Positions 48,610-60,374 of a stretch of DNA of 64,000 nucleotides are shown here, piece by piece. Origin of the DNA: an uncultured Colwellia sp. (lineage in GTDB: Bacteria > Pseudomonadota > Gammaproteobacteria > Enterobacterales > Alteromonadaceae); assembly GCA_913063325.1 (NCBI GenBank), contig CAJXYE010000010.1:36308-100307 (forward strand), read 5' to 3'. Under the pieces are notes generated by a model. The model was not told where the DNA came from and made no database searches. It was given only the letters and a program-made list of their open reading frames with translations. Every line of letters begins with the position of its first letter. The first letter of the stretch is position 1. Position numbers and translations under genes: made by a program.

Positions 48610-49854
48610 ATGGAATTAGGTGCTTTTAGAGGTGTGCTAGGCATTTTCGTATTGTTAGGTCTTGCTTACGCTTTATCTAGCGGAAAGAAGTCTATAAATT
48701 TTCGTACAGTCGGTTTAGCTTTTGCACTGCAAATATTACTGGGTGCTTTTGTCTTATATGTGCCCTTTGGTAAAGATGTTTTACTGTCTATGACCAATGG
48801 CGTGCAAAGTGTTATTGATAGCGCCAAAGTAGGCATCAATTTTCTTTTTGGTGGTTTAGGCACAGATGCCATGTTTGAAAATGGTGTTGGTTTTGTTTTT
48901 GCTATTAGAGTATTGCCTAATATTATTTTCTTTTCATCCTTAATTGCTGTGCTTTATTACCTCGGCGTAATGCAATGGGTTATTAAAATCATTGGTGGCG
49001 GTTTACAAAAGCTTTTAAAAACCAGTAAACCAGAATCACTTTCAGCAACAGCTAATATTTTTGTCGGTCAAACCGAAGCACCGCTTATTATTCGTCCTTA
49101 TATTAAAACCATGACTCAATCAGAGCTTTTTGCCATTATGGTTGGTGGCTTGGCATCGGTTGCAGGTTCAATTTTAGCGGGTTATGCCGGTCTTGGCATA
49201 GAACTCAAGTACCTGATAGCCGCTTCATTTATGGCTGCCCCAGGTGGTTTATTAATGGCTAAAATCATTTGTCCTGAAACTGAACATGATAAAATAGTTA
49301 ATGAATCAGTTGATTATGATGATGAAAATGATAAACCCACTAATGTTATTGATGCCGCAGCCTCTGGTGCTGCTTCAGGCCTTAAATTAGCGGTAAATGT
49401 TGGTGCTATGTTACTTGCCTTTATTGCCTTAATCGCTTTATTAAATACTCTAGTTGGCGGTATTTTTGGCTTGTTCGGTTATGAAGATATCACCATAGAG
49501 TTTTTCTTAGGTTACTTATTTGCCCCTTTTGCCTTTGTAATTGGTGTTCCCGTGAATGAAATGCTGCAAGCAGGCAGTTTTATTGGCCAAAAAGTTGTCG
49601 TCAACGAATTCTTTGCTTATGTTAATTTTGTTGAAATAAAAGACACCTTAAGCCCTGCAACACAGGCGATTGTAACCTTTGCTCTTTGTGGATTTGCCAA
49701 CTTATCGTCCATAGCAATATTACTGGGTGGCATAGGCTCTATGGCGCCAAGTCGTCGTCATGATATTGCGAGATTAGGCATGCGAGCAATGCTTGCTGCG
49801 ACTTTAGCGAATTTAATGAGCGCGGCCATTGCGGGCATTTTCATTTCCTTATAG
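48610..49854 (+). CDS. nupC: NupC-family concentrative nucleoside transporter
   Basis: NIFVGQTEAPLIIRPYIKTMTQSELFAIMVGGLASVAGSILAGY; CNT family. Confidence 0.92.
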   Translation: MELGAFRGVLGIFVLLGLAYALSSGKKSINFRTVGLAFALQILLGAFVLYVPFGKDVLLSMTNGVQSVIDSAKVGINFLFGGLGTDAMFENGVGFVFAIRVLPNIIFFSSLIAVLYYLGVMQWVIKIIGGGLQKLLKTSKPESLSATANIFVGQTEAPLIIRPYIKTMTQSELFAIMVGGLASVAGSILAGYAGLGIELKYLIAASFMAAPGGLLMAKIICPETEHDKIVNESVDYDDENDKPTNVIDAAASGAASGLKLAVNVGAMLLAFIALIALLNTLVGGIFGLFGYEDITIEFFLGYLFAPFAFVIGVPVNEMLQAGSFIGQKVVVNEFFAYVNFVEIKDTLSPATQAIVTFALCGFANLSSIAILLGGIGSMAPSRRHDIARLGMRAMLAATLANLMSAAIAGIFISL

Positions 49855-49890
49855 GAAAAACAAACAAGAATAAAGTAGGAACACAAAATT

Positions 49891-50682
49891 ATGACTAATA
49901 ACTCAATAAACTCAGACAATAAAGCGATTGCTCAACGAGCATTGTCACTGATGGATTTAACTAGCCTGACTAACACAGAAACTGATCAAGATATTATTGA
50001 CCTGTGTAATCAAGCAAAGTCACCTGCCGGTGAAACTGCAGCTATTTGCATTTTTCCGCGCTTTATTCCTGTCGCCAAAAAGGCACTCAAAGCGCAACAA
50101 ACACCCCATGTTAAAATAGCAACGGTGACTAATTTCCCACATGGAAATGACGATATTGACATTGCCTTAGCCGAAACAAAAGCGGCTGTAGCTTATGGCG
50201 CCGATGAAGTGGATTTAGTATTCCCTTACCGCGCATTAATGCAAGGTAACGAAACGATTGGCTTTGATATGGTCAAGGTGTGTAAGCAAGCCTGTGAAAA
50301 TTCTGCCAGGTTAAAAGTTATTATAGAAACCGGTGAGCTTAAGTCTGAAGATTTAATACGAAAAGCCAGTGAAATTGCCATTAACGCGGGAGCCGATTTT
50401 ATTAAAACATCGACAGGTAAAGTCCCTGTCAATGCAACGCCAACCGCTGCACAAATAATGTTAGAAGTGATAAAACAAAAAAACACTTCCGTGGGATTTA
50501 AACCCGCTGGTGGCGTAAGAAACGCAGAAGATGCCGCTGTTTACCTTGATTTAGCAGATAGTATCTTAGGCAATGAATGGGCCGATGCTAATCACTTTAG
50601 ATTTGGTGCTAGTAGCTTACTAACCAGCTTATTAGATACTTTAGGACATCAAAGCAACACTAAAACCTCAAGTAGTTACTAG
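49891..50682 (+). CDS. deoC: Deoxyribose-phosphate aldolase
   Basis: [10 protein letters not shown]-like, [50 protein letters not shown]. Confidence 0.94.
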   Translation: MTNNSINSDNKAIAQRALSLMDLTSLTNTETDQDIIDLCNQAKSPAGETAAICIFPRFIPVAKKALKAQQTPHVKIATVTNFPHGNDDIDIALAETKAAVAYGADEVDLVFPYRALMQGNETIGFDMVKVCKQACENSARLKVIIETGELKSEDLIRKASEIAINAGADFIKTSTGKVPVNATPTAAQIMLEVIKQKNTSVGFKPAGGVRNAEDAAVYLDLADSILGNEWADANHFRFGASSLLTSLLDTLGHQSNTKTSSSY

Positions 50683-50687
50683 CAACT

Positions 50688-50724
50688 CTTACCTGCCAAT
50701 AGCTGTAAGTTATTGGCAGGTAAG
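50688..50724. repeat. Strong hairpin between deoC and tdk
   Basis: cttacctgccaata - gctgtaag(t) - tattggcaggtaag, 14-bp perfect stem, no T-tract. Confidence 0.7.
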
Positions 50725-50799
50725 CTATTGGTGGGCAATTATTATATAGATAAAGGTGTTACCATAACCTATTGGCTATACTTAAAAAAAGAAGAGAAA

Positions 50800-51378
50800 A
50801 TGGCACAACTTTATTTTTACTATTCCTCAATGAATGCAGGAAAATCAACCCACCTATTACAATCTTCTTATAACTACCAAGAACGTGGTTTAGCAACCGC
50901 TATTTATACCGCTAAAATTGATGATAGGTTTGCTAAAGGTAAGGTTGCCTCAAGATTAGGCATTGATGCAGATGCTTTTTTATTTGATGATAACAGTCAT
51001 TTCTTCGAAGATGTAAAACAGAAAAATCATGCCAAAAAACTGGATTGTATCTTGATAGATGAAGCGCAATTTTTATCAACAGAGCAGGTTAAGCAGCTTA
51101 CCGATATCGTCGATCTGTTACATATTCCTGTACTGGCTTATGGCATACGTACGGACTTTTTAGGGCAAACGTTCTCTGGTAGTGCCGCCCTACTCGCTTG
51201 GGCAGACAAATTAGTTGAATTAAAAACAATTTGTCACTGCGGCCGAAAAGCTAACTTTGTTATCAGGCAAGATATCAAAGGTAAAGCGGTGCAAGCTGGA
51301 GAACAAGTTGAAGTGGGTGGTAATGAACGTTATGAGCCACTGTGTCGTGCTCATTTTAAAGAATTAGTTTGGGTATAG
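50800..51378 (+). CDS. tdk: Thymidine kinase
   Basis: [59 protein letters not shown]. Start at MAQLYF within ORF 50713..51378. Confidence 0.95.
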   Translation: MAQLYFYYSSMNAGKSTHLLQSSYNYQERGLATAIYTAKIDDRFAKGKVASRLGIDADAFLFDDNSHFFEDVKQKNHAKKLDCILIDEAQFLSTEQVKQLTDIVDLLHIPVLAYGIRTDFLGQTFSGSAALLAWADKLVELKTICHCGRKANFVIRQDIKGKAVQAGEQVEVGGNERYEPLCRAHFKELVWV

Positions 51379-51497
51379 ATTTTAATTATTTATTCTATTT
51401 TTTACTGCATCACAGAAAATTTAAACTGTTAATTCCGCATTCAAAGAAAGTACAAAACCTTAACAAGAACGTCTTCCTGTTAAGGTATTAATATTTA

Positions 51498-51812
51498 TAT
51501 ACCCGCTCCACTTGAAGGTGCTCGTTTCAGGAAATTTGAGTGAATCATAATCAAGGCACATTTTTTTGTTAAGGGTTATTCCCTTAAAAACAAATGTAAC
51601 GGCGAGTATCTTTTGCTCAGACTTCCCCAAGGGGCTGGTTTATAAACGCTTTATGCTACGTTATTGATTTCGACAATAACGCTACAAGGATGTAGCTTAA
51701 TAGAGAATGCAGGAGCATATTCTCCTGAATAACTATTCTCTTCAATAAATGCCTTGCCTAAAGGCGTTTATAATTCCAGCTGAATCCTGCATCTTCAGGT
51801 GGAACGGGTATA
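51498..51812. mobile_element. MITE-like element, family A copy 3 (315 bp) with internal REP-like hairpin
   Basis: TIRs tatacccgctccacttgaaggtgc / gcatcttcaggtggaacgggtata; internal agagaatgcaggagcatattctcct. Confidence 0.78.
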
Positions 51813-51814
51813 AA

Positions 51815-52183
51815 CTAATCTATTCCTTCTAACTCATCTAATACTTTGCGTGCTTGCGCTAAAGTACAATCAGTCTGTGCCATCAATGCAGCGATAGTCA
51901 GAGTATTGAAACGGCTTGCTAGTTTAACTAGACTTTCATGATTTAAATGCTGGTATTCTTTTTTTAGACGTTTTTCTAACCATAACCAGCTGGTTTCATT
52001 TTCTTGTTCAATAAAAGCAACAATGGCCTGTAATTGAGTGAAATTTGCTTTTAATTGCCAATTTCTAGAGCGCCCTATACGGCTTAATTGGCAACCTTGT
52101 TGTCTTATATAGAGCTTGAGTGTCTGAGTTTTAATAGAGCGGCGTACAAAGCTCGGCAGGCTAATCGTGTTAATTATTTCCAC
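51815..52183 (-). CDS. Small conserved protein, possibly ribosome recycling factor-like (RRF_GI) family
   Basis: LPSFVRRS...CQLSRIGRSRNWQLKANFTQLQAIVAFIE; family call tentative. Confidence 0.5.
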   Translation of the reverse strand: MEIINTISLPSFVRRSIKTQTLKLYIRQQGCQLSRIGRSRNWQLKANFTQLQAIVAFIEQENETSWLWLEKRLKKEYQHLNHESLVKLASRFNTLTIAALMAQTDCTLAQARKVLDELEGID

Positions 52184-52243
52184 AGTATTAATTGTCTTGA
52201 ATGATTTAAGATAAACCAGTAATAATCACCTTTGGCTGAAAAG

Positions 52244-53014
52244 TTACCATTTTTTCTTTGGTTGAAATAATAAATCTAATTCATTCTCTTCGCTTTTAGC
52301 TTTTTTCTCAGCATCTTTGGCATTGGTGTGTTTTAAAGCGTCGGTAATATCTTCTAATTGTTGGGTAATATCAGCTTGCCTAGTTGTTACATATTCATTC
52401 CTAACCGTGCTGCTGGCTAAACTTTGTAAAGCTTTTTCAAAATACTGTCTAGCGGAGCCAAGCATTTCTTTATTAAAGGCCATAGTGCCACGTTTAACTA
52501 AACTTTCGATATTAATCTTCAATTGCATTACCGCTAAACGCTGATCTTCTGCGGTAAACGTTTGCGCATCTAATGCACCTTTACTTTGCTCAGACTTAAG
52601 TACAATACGTAATTTTTTAATGCACTGTAAAATGGCAACAAGCTGCTGCTCATTATCAGGTAAGGTAAAAGCTTCCTCGCTACCCGATTGATTATCAGCA
52701 AGATCTTCAGAGGCTTTCAGTCTAGACGTTAACTCTTGAACTCTTTTTTTAATGCCTTTAACTTCTGGCATAAGCTCTTGCATGGTTTTAGCTGCGTTTA
52801 AGCTTCGACGATTTAATATTTTAACGACACTTGGGTTATTAGGCATGTTGGCTAAGTTTAAAATAAGCTCTTCACTTTCATCAATGACAGCTTTTTGTTT
52901 AGACACTTTAACGCGCTTTTCAGCTTCTAACTTTTCTTTATGTTGTTGAATAGAGGTAACTACAACAACAATTACAATTAAGGTAATAATTAAGCCAACA
53001 ATAATAGCAATCAT
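52244..53014 (-). CDS. Membrane-anchored coiled-coil protein of unknown function
   Basis: N-terminal TM then charged helical sequence; ends LDLLFQPKKKW. Confidence 0.65.
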   Translation of the reverse strand: MIAIIVGLIITLIVIVVVVTSIQQHKEKLEAEKRVKVSKQKAVIDESEELILNLANMPNNPSVVKILNRRSLNAAKTMQELMPEVKGIKKRVQELTSRLKASEDLADNQSGSEEAFTLPDNEQQLVAILQCIKKLRIVLKSEQSKGALDAQTFTAEDQRLAVMQLKINIESLVKRGTMAFNKEMLGSARQYFEKALQSLASSTVRNEYVTTRQADITQQLEDITDALKHTNAKDAEKKAKSEENELDLLFQPKKKW

Positions 53015-53281
53015 TTAAGGTTCTCTTGAATAAATAAACTACTAAGCAGTCTACAAAAAATGCCTTACTTAGGATAGCGCTAGTTGCACATTTAGTTTAA
53101 AAATGGCTGAAAATAGCATTGATGAATAAAGTATAAGCAAGGAAGAAATAATTTTTACGATATTTAAAGGAAGTGGGCAGTTTTATTTACAAAAAGAAAG
53201 AAATTGTTATGGAATAAAAGTTTGATTAAGTATATTCTTTTGGCATAAGAAAGTAAGAGTCACGCATTTTTAATGCTATAG

Positions 53282-54265
<984 letters not shown>

Positions 54266-54361
54266 TAATATATCCGCTATCATTTATGGTTACTTTGAAA
54301 TAGCTCTTGATTACTAGCGGTTATGATAGTCGAGCAATAGCCTTTATTGCTCGAATTAACT

Positions 54362-54478
54362 AATACCAATTTCATTAAATTATTGCCACTTGTGCTGGTT
54401 AAAATACTCCATGACCGCGTTGCCCTGATTTATTTTCTCTACGCACAACAAGATCACAAACTTAATGAAAATAGTATA
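54362..54478. mobile_element. Short MITE-like inverted-repeat element, family C (about 117 bp)
   Basis: ataccaatttcattaaattattg ... cacaaacttaatgaaaatagtata imperfect TIRs. Confidence 0.55.
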
Positions 54479-54495
54479 ATTACTCAAATAATTAT

Positions 54496-54741
54496 CTAGC
54501 CATGTAAGCGAATAAATTTTGCTAATAAAGCATCTTCATCTTCGACATTATCTAAATCAGGTTTTACGCAATCGATGGGACAAACACTGACACAAGTTGG
54601 TTTGTCGTAATGACCCACACATTCAGTACATTTATCTACATCGATTTCATAAATATTAGTGCCTAGCGTTATTGCGCCATTAGGACATTCAGGATCACAC
54701 ATATCACAGTTAATGCATGAGTCTAATATTTTTAATGCCAT
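54496..54741 (-). CDS. yfhL: YfhL-type 2[4Fe-4S] ferredoxin
   Basis: CINCDMCDPECPNGAITLG...CTECVGHYDKPTCVSVCPIDC. Confidence 0.92.
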   Translation of the reverse strand: MALKILDSCINCDMCDPECPNGAITLGTNIYEIDVDKCTECVGHYDKPTCVSVCPIDCVKPDLDNVEDEDALLAKFIRLHG

Positions 54742-54788
54742 ATCACTTTTAACCTTTTAACATCGTAATTGTCCAAACGACTATAGCG

Positions 54789-56180
54789 CTAGGCTTTTTG
54801 GTTTTGTGTAAAAGGCTGACGAGTAGTGCCGTCTTCATCTAAGTAACGCATGATAATACCAAAAGAGAGATCTAACTCAGTATTAAGTTCAATTGCGACT
54901 TTATGGCCAGAGCCTTTAGCATCATCAATATTTTCCCCTGTTTTACTATGAATCATCATGTTTAAGGTAAATGTTTGATTGCCAGCAGGTGTCATTAACT
55001 CAAGTTGATCACCGGTAAGGAACTTATTTTTAACATCAATTTCTATGAGGCCCGTTACTTCATTTCGTCCAAGTACTTCACCAACAAATTGTTGAGTATC
55101 ACTTTTTGAATAACCATATTCATAGTTCTGTGTATCACCATGGCGATGGCGCTGTAAGAACCCTTCGGTATAACCACGGTGCGCTAAGTGTTCTAACTCA
55201 GTATTTAGGTTTTGATCAAAAGCTTTGTCTGCTACGGCATCATTAATGGCTTGACCATATACTTGCGCCGTTCTAGCACAATAATAAAATGATTTAGTTC
55301 GACCTTCTATTTTGAGTGAGTGCACACCAATTTTAACCAAGCGTTCTACATGCTCTACAGCTCTTAAATCCTTTGAATTCATGATGTACGTACCATGCTC
55401 ATCTTCAAAAGCTGGCATGTATTCACCTGGGCGGCTTTGCTCTTGCAATAAAATAATATCGTCAATAGGCTTTTGATCGGGGGCGATAATATCTTTTTCA
55501 GGCATGTAAACTTCAACTGTGTCAGGCTTAACTGCAATAATATCACCCGTTTCAGTTTCTTTTGCTTCGTGAGTATCATACTTCCAGCGACAAGAGTTGG
55601 TACAAGTTCCCTGGTTCGGATCTCTTTTATTGATATAACCTGATAGTAAACAGCGTCCGGAATAGGCCATACAAAGGGCGCCATGCACAAATACTTCTAA
55701 CTCCATTTCGGGGCAATGAAAACGAATATCCTCGATTTCATCTAGAGAAAGCTCTCTCGATAATATTACTCGCTCTACTCCTTGCTGTTGCCAAAACTTA
55801 ACGGTTGCCCAATTGACAGCGTTTGCTTGAACTGACAAGTGAATTGGCATGTCGGGAAAGTTTTCTCTTACTAGCATGATAAGACCAGGATCTGACATTA
55901 TCAGTGCATCGGGTCTCATAGCAATTACGGGGGCGATGTCTTTAAGGAATGTTTTCAGCTTACCATTATGCGGCGCTATGTTGTTAACAAGGTAGAACTT
56001 TTTACCTAGTTGGTGTGCTTCATTTATGCCTATTTGAATATTTTCCAAACTGAATTCATTATTTCTAACACGTAAGGAGTAACGTGGTTGGCCAGCATAA
56101 ACGGCATCCGCACCGTAGGCAAAAGCATAGCGCATGTTTTTCAAACTACCGGCAGGAGAAAGAAGTTCAGGTTTTAGCAT
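54789..56180 (-). CDS. yegQ: tRNA 5-hydroxyuridine synthesis protein YegQ/TrhP (peptidase U32 family)
   Basis: LKPELLSPAGSLKNMRYAFAYGADAVYAGQPRYSLRVRNNEF; U32 signature EVFVHGALCMAYSGRCLLSGY. Confidence 0.93.
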   Translation of the reverse strand: MLKPELLSPAGSLKNMRYAFAYGADAVYAGQPRYSLRVRNNEFSLENIQIGINEAHQLGKKFYLVNNIAPHNGKLKTFLKDIAPVIAMRPDALIMSDPGLIMLVRENFPDMPIHLSVQANAVNWATVKFWQQQGVERVILSRELSLDEIEDIRFHCPEMELEVFVHGALCMAYSGRCLLSGYINKRDPNQGTCTNSCRWKYDTHEAKETETGDIIAVKPDTVEVYMPEKDIIAPDQKPIDDIILLQEQSRPGEYMPAFEDEHGTYIMNSKDLRAVEHVERLVKIGVHSLKIEGRTKSFYYCARTAQVYGQAINDAVADKAFDQNLNTELEHLAHRGYTEGFLQRHRHGDTQNYEYGYSKSDTQQFVGEVLGRNEVTGLIEIDVKNKFLTGDQLELMTPAGNQTFTLNMMIHSKTGENIDDAKGSGHKVAIELNTELDLSFGIIMRYLDEDGTTRQPFTQNQKA

Positions 56181-56445
56181 GAGGTACTCAAAGTTATGTT
56201 GGGATGAAAACGGTAAAAAATTAGCGGCGAATTATACTTGTTAGTGGCTTGTGTAACTATTGAGAATTAAGCTAAACATGATTTGGATCAAGATTTATTT
56301 TCTATTAAGTGCTCTGAGCAGCAATGTATTTTTAGCGAAGGATAATTACCCATGCTATTAGCTTGAAAAATATTGAGAAAAAACATTATTTTTTTAAAAA
56401 TGTGCTACTTTTAATAGTAAGCATAATAAAAATAAAGGTGAACTT

Positions 56446-57288
56446 ATGGCAACTGAAAATGCACTGTATACAATTTTGACGGAAAAGATAAAACAAGACA
56501 CTCTTGTACTACCAACATTACCTGAGGTGGCATTAAAAGTACGAAGTGCTGCTGATGATCCTGATATTAATTTAAATCAAATGAGTGATATTATTGCACA
56601 AGATCCTGCCTTATCCTTAGGTATGCTCAAAGTTGCTAATAATGCTATTTTGGGACGCAGTATTAAAGTGGAAACGGTTCCACAAGCAGTAACACGTATT
56701 GGTTTGAGACAGATTAAGAGTATTGCAACGGCAATGGCTATTGAGCAAGTATTTGTTTCAAATAATGATATTGTGACTATGTATATGAACAAGGCGTGGA
56801 TAAAAACGATAGATATAGCCTCTGTGGCGATTAGTTTAATGGATAGCTATTTAAAAGAGAATAAACATGCATCGCTCTCCTTAGACACTATTACTTTAGC
56901 CGCTTTAGTACATAATATAGGTGTTTTACCTATCTTAACCGAAGCTGAGAATCACCCTGATGTTTTTGCTAATCCTACCTTTTTACAACAAGCTATTATT
57001 AAATTATCAGGGCGAGTCGGTGGGGCAATTACCCGCAGTTGGGGCTTTTCGGAAGAGTTTACTTTATTAGCTGAGAGTTGGAGTGATTTAACTGTTTTAC
57101 CTACTGAAGTGCATTATTTAGATTTTATACGAGCAGGGGCTATTTATCATAATGTATTTAAGAATGAGTCAACCAAAGAAGCATTATTGAATAGTTATAC
57201 CAAGAAAGGTATTTTACCTGAAATTGATTACATGGAATCTGATGAATTTAAAGAAAAATGTGATGGGGTAAAGGCTATGTTTATTTAG
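56446..57288 (+). CDS. HDOD domain protein
   Basis: LPTLPEVALKVRSAADDPDINLNQMSDIIAQDPALSLGMLKVANNAILG. Confidence 0.9.
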   Translation: MATENALYTILTEKIKQDTLVLPTLPEVALKVRSAADDPDINLNQMSDIIAQDPALSLGMLKVANNAILGRSIKVETVPQAVTRIGLRQIKSIATAMAIEQVFVSNNDIVTMYMNKAWIKTIDIASVAISLMDSYLKENKHASLSLDTITLAALVHNIGVLPILTEAENHPDVFANPTFLQQAIIKLSGRVGGAITRSWGFSEEFTLLAESWSDLTVLPTEVHYLDFIRAGAIYHNVFKNESTKEALLNSYTKKGILPEIDYMESDEFKEKCDGVKAMFI

Positions 57289-57316
57289 TTACAAGTAAAG
57301 CCAAGTGTAATGCAAT

Positions 57317-57344
57317 AAAAAAGGGCAATGTTATTTGCCCTTTT
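57317..57344. terminator. Rho-independent bidirectional terminator
   Basis: aaaaaagggcaatgttatttgccctttt. Confidence 0.8.
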
Positions 57345-57365
57345 AGTCGAGATTAGTACGCTACC

Positions 57366-58289
57366 TTATTCTTTTTCCAAGGGATCTGTTGTCTTCATGG
57401 AAAACTCAGCCAAGAGTTCGACAATAAAGCGATTTAACTCTCCCGCCATTAGGGCGAAATCAGCGTCTAGTTTAGCAACTACGTCGTCACTATCCATGTC
57501 ATCATTTTGTTCATGAATAACATCAAAAAACTTCACGCGTTTTATCGCTAAGTCTTCACATAAAATAAATGATAATGATTCATCCCACTCTAAGGCGACC
57601 TTTACTACGTATTTATCCGCATCTAAATGTGATTTAATCTCTTCACTCAAGAGGTCTTGATTTTTAACACGAACCACAGCACCATCATCACCTAAAGCAT
57701 TAAATTCAGCTTCCATACCTAAAGTAAACTTACCACCTAGGCTTTTTTCATTTAGCCAGTCTGTCATCGTTTCATCAACACAAATATCAGGATCAAAGCT
57801 GGTGACAGGCAAAGTACCAAGTACTTTGCGTAATAAGGCTAATAAGTCTTCTGCCTTACCACGTGAGCTTGAATTTATGACGATAATATTATTAACAGGA
57901 CTAATATATGCGTGCGTATCGGTTATGCGAGAAAAGGCACGTGGCAGTAACTCGAAGGTTATATCTTCTTTGAATTGTTCTTTTTCTTTTTTGGTTGCTC
58001 CGCGGCCTTGCTCTAGTTCTAGCAAGTTTATTTTTTCTTCAACCATATCTTTGATAACTGAAGCGGGTAGCATTTTTTCTTCTTTGCGTGCGCAAATAAG
58101 AAAGTTACCATTTGCACTATGAACACTGGTATCACCATGCTTTCCTAGTGCATTTATCCAACCAAAATGAGAAACTTCTGTAGAGCCTAAAGGAGTAAAA
58201 AGGTGCTCAGATAAATGTTTTTCTAAGTCTTCTTCAGACCATTCAAATGGACGAGTGAAGGCGAAAAAGTAAAGGTTTTTAAACCACAT
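57366..58289 (-). CDS. rdgC: Recombination-associated protein RdgC
   Basis: MWFKNLYFFAFTRPFEWSEEDLEKHLSEHLFTPLGSTEVSHFGW. Confidence 0.94.
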   Translation of the reverse strand: MWFKNLYFFAFTRPFEWSEEDLEKHLSEHLFTPLGSTEVSHFGWINALGKHGDTSVHSANGNFLICARKEEKMLPASVIKDMVEEKINLLELEQGRGATKKEKEQFKEDITFELLPRAFSRITDTHAYISPVNNIIVINSSSRGKAEDLLALLRKVLGTLPVTSFDPDICVDETMTDWLNEKSLGGKFTLGMEAEFNALGDDGAVVRVKNQDLLSEEIKSHLDADKYVVKVALEWDESLSFILCEDLAIKRVKFFDVIHEQNDDMDSDDVVAKLDADFALMAGELNRFIVELLAEFSMKTTDPLEKE

Positions 58290-58363
58290 AAGTAAATCCT
58301 TGGCTGATAAGGGAGTATTTTGGCGATTATCATACCTGAATTTTATTGTTAAGACAGTAGCTT

Positions 58364-60106
58364 TTAACTATACCTCATATCGGGTAGTGTCATGTGGTAA
58401 CTCAAGCCTTCGCCTTCTACAGACTGTGCGTCGATAGTCCCATTAAGTGTACCCATCACTAGATTTTTAATAATATGTGTACCTAGTCCCGTGCCGCCTT
58501 TATCTGCTTGGGTAGTATAAAAGGGGTCAAATAACTTGCTTAACTGCTCTTCATTAATGCCAGAGCCATTATCTCGGTAAACAATACTTAATCGTTGTTG
58601 CTCTATGATCACGTCTATATTCATTATTCCTCGATTTACATTATGAAACCCGTGGACAATAGAGTTAATGATTAAATTAATTATTATTTGGGCAATTGCG
58701 CCAGGGTGTGTATAAATTTCAATATGTGGATCGCAGGTAATTTTGACGCAATGATTGGTTTTTTTTAATTTTGGATGGATAGATTGGATAATTTCATCTA
58801 GATATTTTGCAACATTGATTAATCGCACTCTATCATTGGTTTGATCAACCGCAACTTGTTTAAAGCTACTAATGAGTTCAGCAGCTCTTTGTAAGTTATT
58901 TGAAAGTAGTTCAATACTTTGTTGAGCATTACTTATAAAGCTGTCAATGGTACGTTTTGACAGCTTATTTGCACTAATGTCTTGTTGTAATTTATTGATT
59001 ATATCTGATAAATAACTTGTTGAAGTAATGCTAATACCAATAGGAGTATTAATTTCATGAGAGACTTCAGCACTTAGCTGTCCTAAAGATGACATTTTTT
59101 CGGCTTCTAATAATCTATCTTGGGCCTTGCTCAAATCTAAAATTGAATTTTTTAACTCTTTATTGGTGGTGATTAACGTGCTTTCTGTTTTACGGCGACG
59201 ATTGTTTTCAGCTTCTAGTTGTTCTTGCTGGACTAACATCTCTCTTTGCTGTACTTCCATACGTAATAAAGTACTGCTTAGTGTGGAGGTTTTTTTCGCC
59301 ACTTCTTGTTCAAGCAGTAAATTTTGCTCATCTAACTTATCATTTGCTAAATTTGTTTCTCGTTGAGATAAGGATAACTTATCCTTAAATGCAACAAGTT
59401 CATCAATCAAGTTGTTATAAGCATCTTCAAGGATATTCAGTTCATTTTTTTCACCATTCATACTATGAAATTTAGAGGCTTCAGGGTCATGTAAATCAAG
59501 TTGTTTCATTTGATCGGTAAGCTCTTGTAAGGGCTCAGTCAAAAGTTTAGTAAAAGCTAACAAAAATAAGAAAACTAAAAAGGTTGTTTTTAAAATAGCA
59601 TTGCCGATTAGAAAATATATACCGACCTCAATACGACTAAAAATAACATCATTGCTTGATAATAAAGTAACAGTGCCGACGGTCGTCGTTCGACCTGAAA
59701 ATTCAAAAATTAATGGGAAAGAATGACCGAATAGACCTTCTGCTATGGAGCTTATACTTTGATGCTCACTGGAAGTTTCTTGTGATGCTTGTGATGGGGC
59801 CGATAATACTTCGCCAAGTTGTGTTATAACGTTATTAGCTTCATCGGTTACGGTTATCCCTTTTATCATAGGGATAGCAATTAAGCCTTCGGAAATATCC
59901 ACTGCTTGTTGTGTGTTAAGTTCCCATACCGCACGAGTTAAACTACCACTGATGGTTTTTTGTAAAGTGAGTAGTTCGCTTGTTATGTGACTTTTGGTAT
60001 TAAAATATTCAGCTATTATCTGAATGCCAGTAACGCTAATGGTTAAGATAAAATATACAGAGAGTACTCTTGTTAGCAGCTTACGCGATATGCTGGTTAT
60101 TTTCAT
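58364..60106 (-). CDS. Membrane sensor histidine kinase
   Basis: MSSLGQLSAEVSHEINTPIGISITS H-box and IYRDNGSGINEEQLSKLFDPFYTTQADKGGTGLGTHIIKNLV. Confidence 0.88.
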   Translation of the reverse strand: MKITSISRKLLTRVLSVYFILTISVTGIQIIAEYFNTKSHITSELLTLQKTISGSLTRAVWELNTQQAVDISEGLIAIPMIKGITVTDEANNVITQLGEVLSAPSQASQETSSEHQSISSIAEGLFGHSFPLIFEFSGRTTTVGTVTLLSSNDVIFSRIEVGIYFLIGNAILKTTFLVFLFLLAFTKLLTEPLQELTDQMKQLDLHDPEASKFHSMNGEKNELNILEDAYNNLIDELVAFKDKLSLSQRETNLANDKLDEQNLLLEQEVAKKTSTLSSTLLRMEVQQREMLVQQEQLEAENNRRRKTESTLITTNKELKNSILDLSKAQDRLLEAEKMSSLGQLSAEVSHEINTPIGISITSTSYLSDIINKLQQDISANKLSKRTIDSFISNAQQSIELLSNNLQRAAELISSFKQVAVDQTNDRVRLINVAKYLDEIIQSIHPKLKKTNHCVKITCDPHIEIYTHPGAIAQIIINLIINSIVHGFHNVNRGIMNIDVIIEQQRLSIVYRDNGSGINEEQLSKLFDPFYTTQADKGGTGLGTHIIKNLVMGTLNGTIDAQSVEGEGLSYHMTLPDMRYS

Positions 60107-60290
60107 AGCTGTTATCTTTTAGGTGATTTTTAGGAACTTATTGTTAATTCTAGTGAATTATTTTTAAAATGCGCAAAAATAAATTATATAGTCTAAAATT
60201 GTAATAATTAACATATTAACCTAATTGAAACATTTTTTAAAATAAATACTATGACATTTATAAGTGTTTTTTATGAACATAATATTACTA

Positions 60291-60308
60291 TTGTAACAAA
60301 GCTGTAAT
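60291..60308 (+). promoter_or_regulatory. Candidate Pho box upstream of porin
   Basis: TTGTAAC-AAAG-CTGTAAT, two 7-mers with 11-bp period. Confidence 0.65.
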
Positions 60309-60374
60309 AAAGTTCTTGTACAGTACACAGAAATTATTCCTCTTAGTTAAAATATAAAATATTTAAGGATATTT

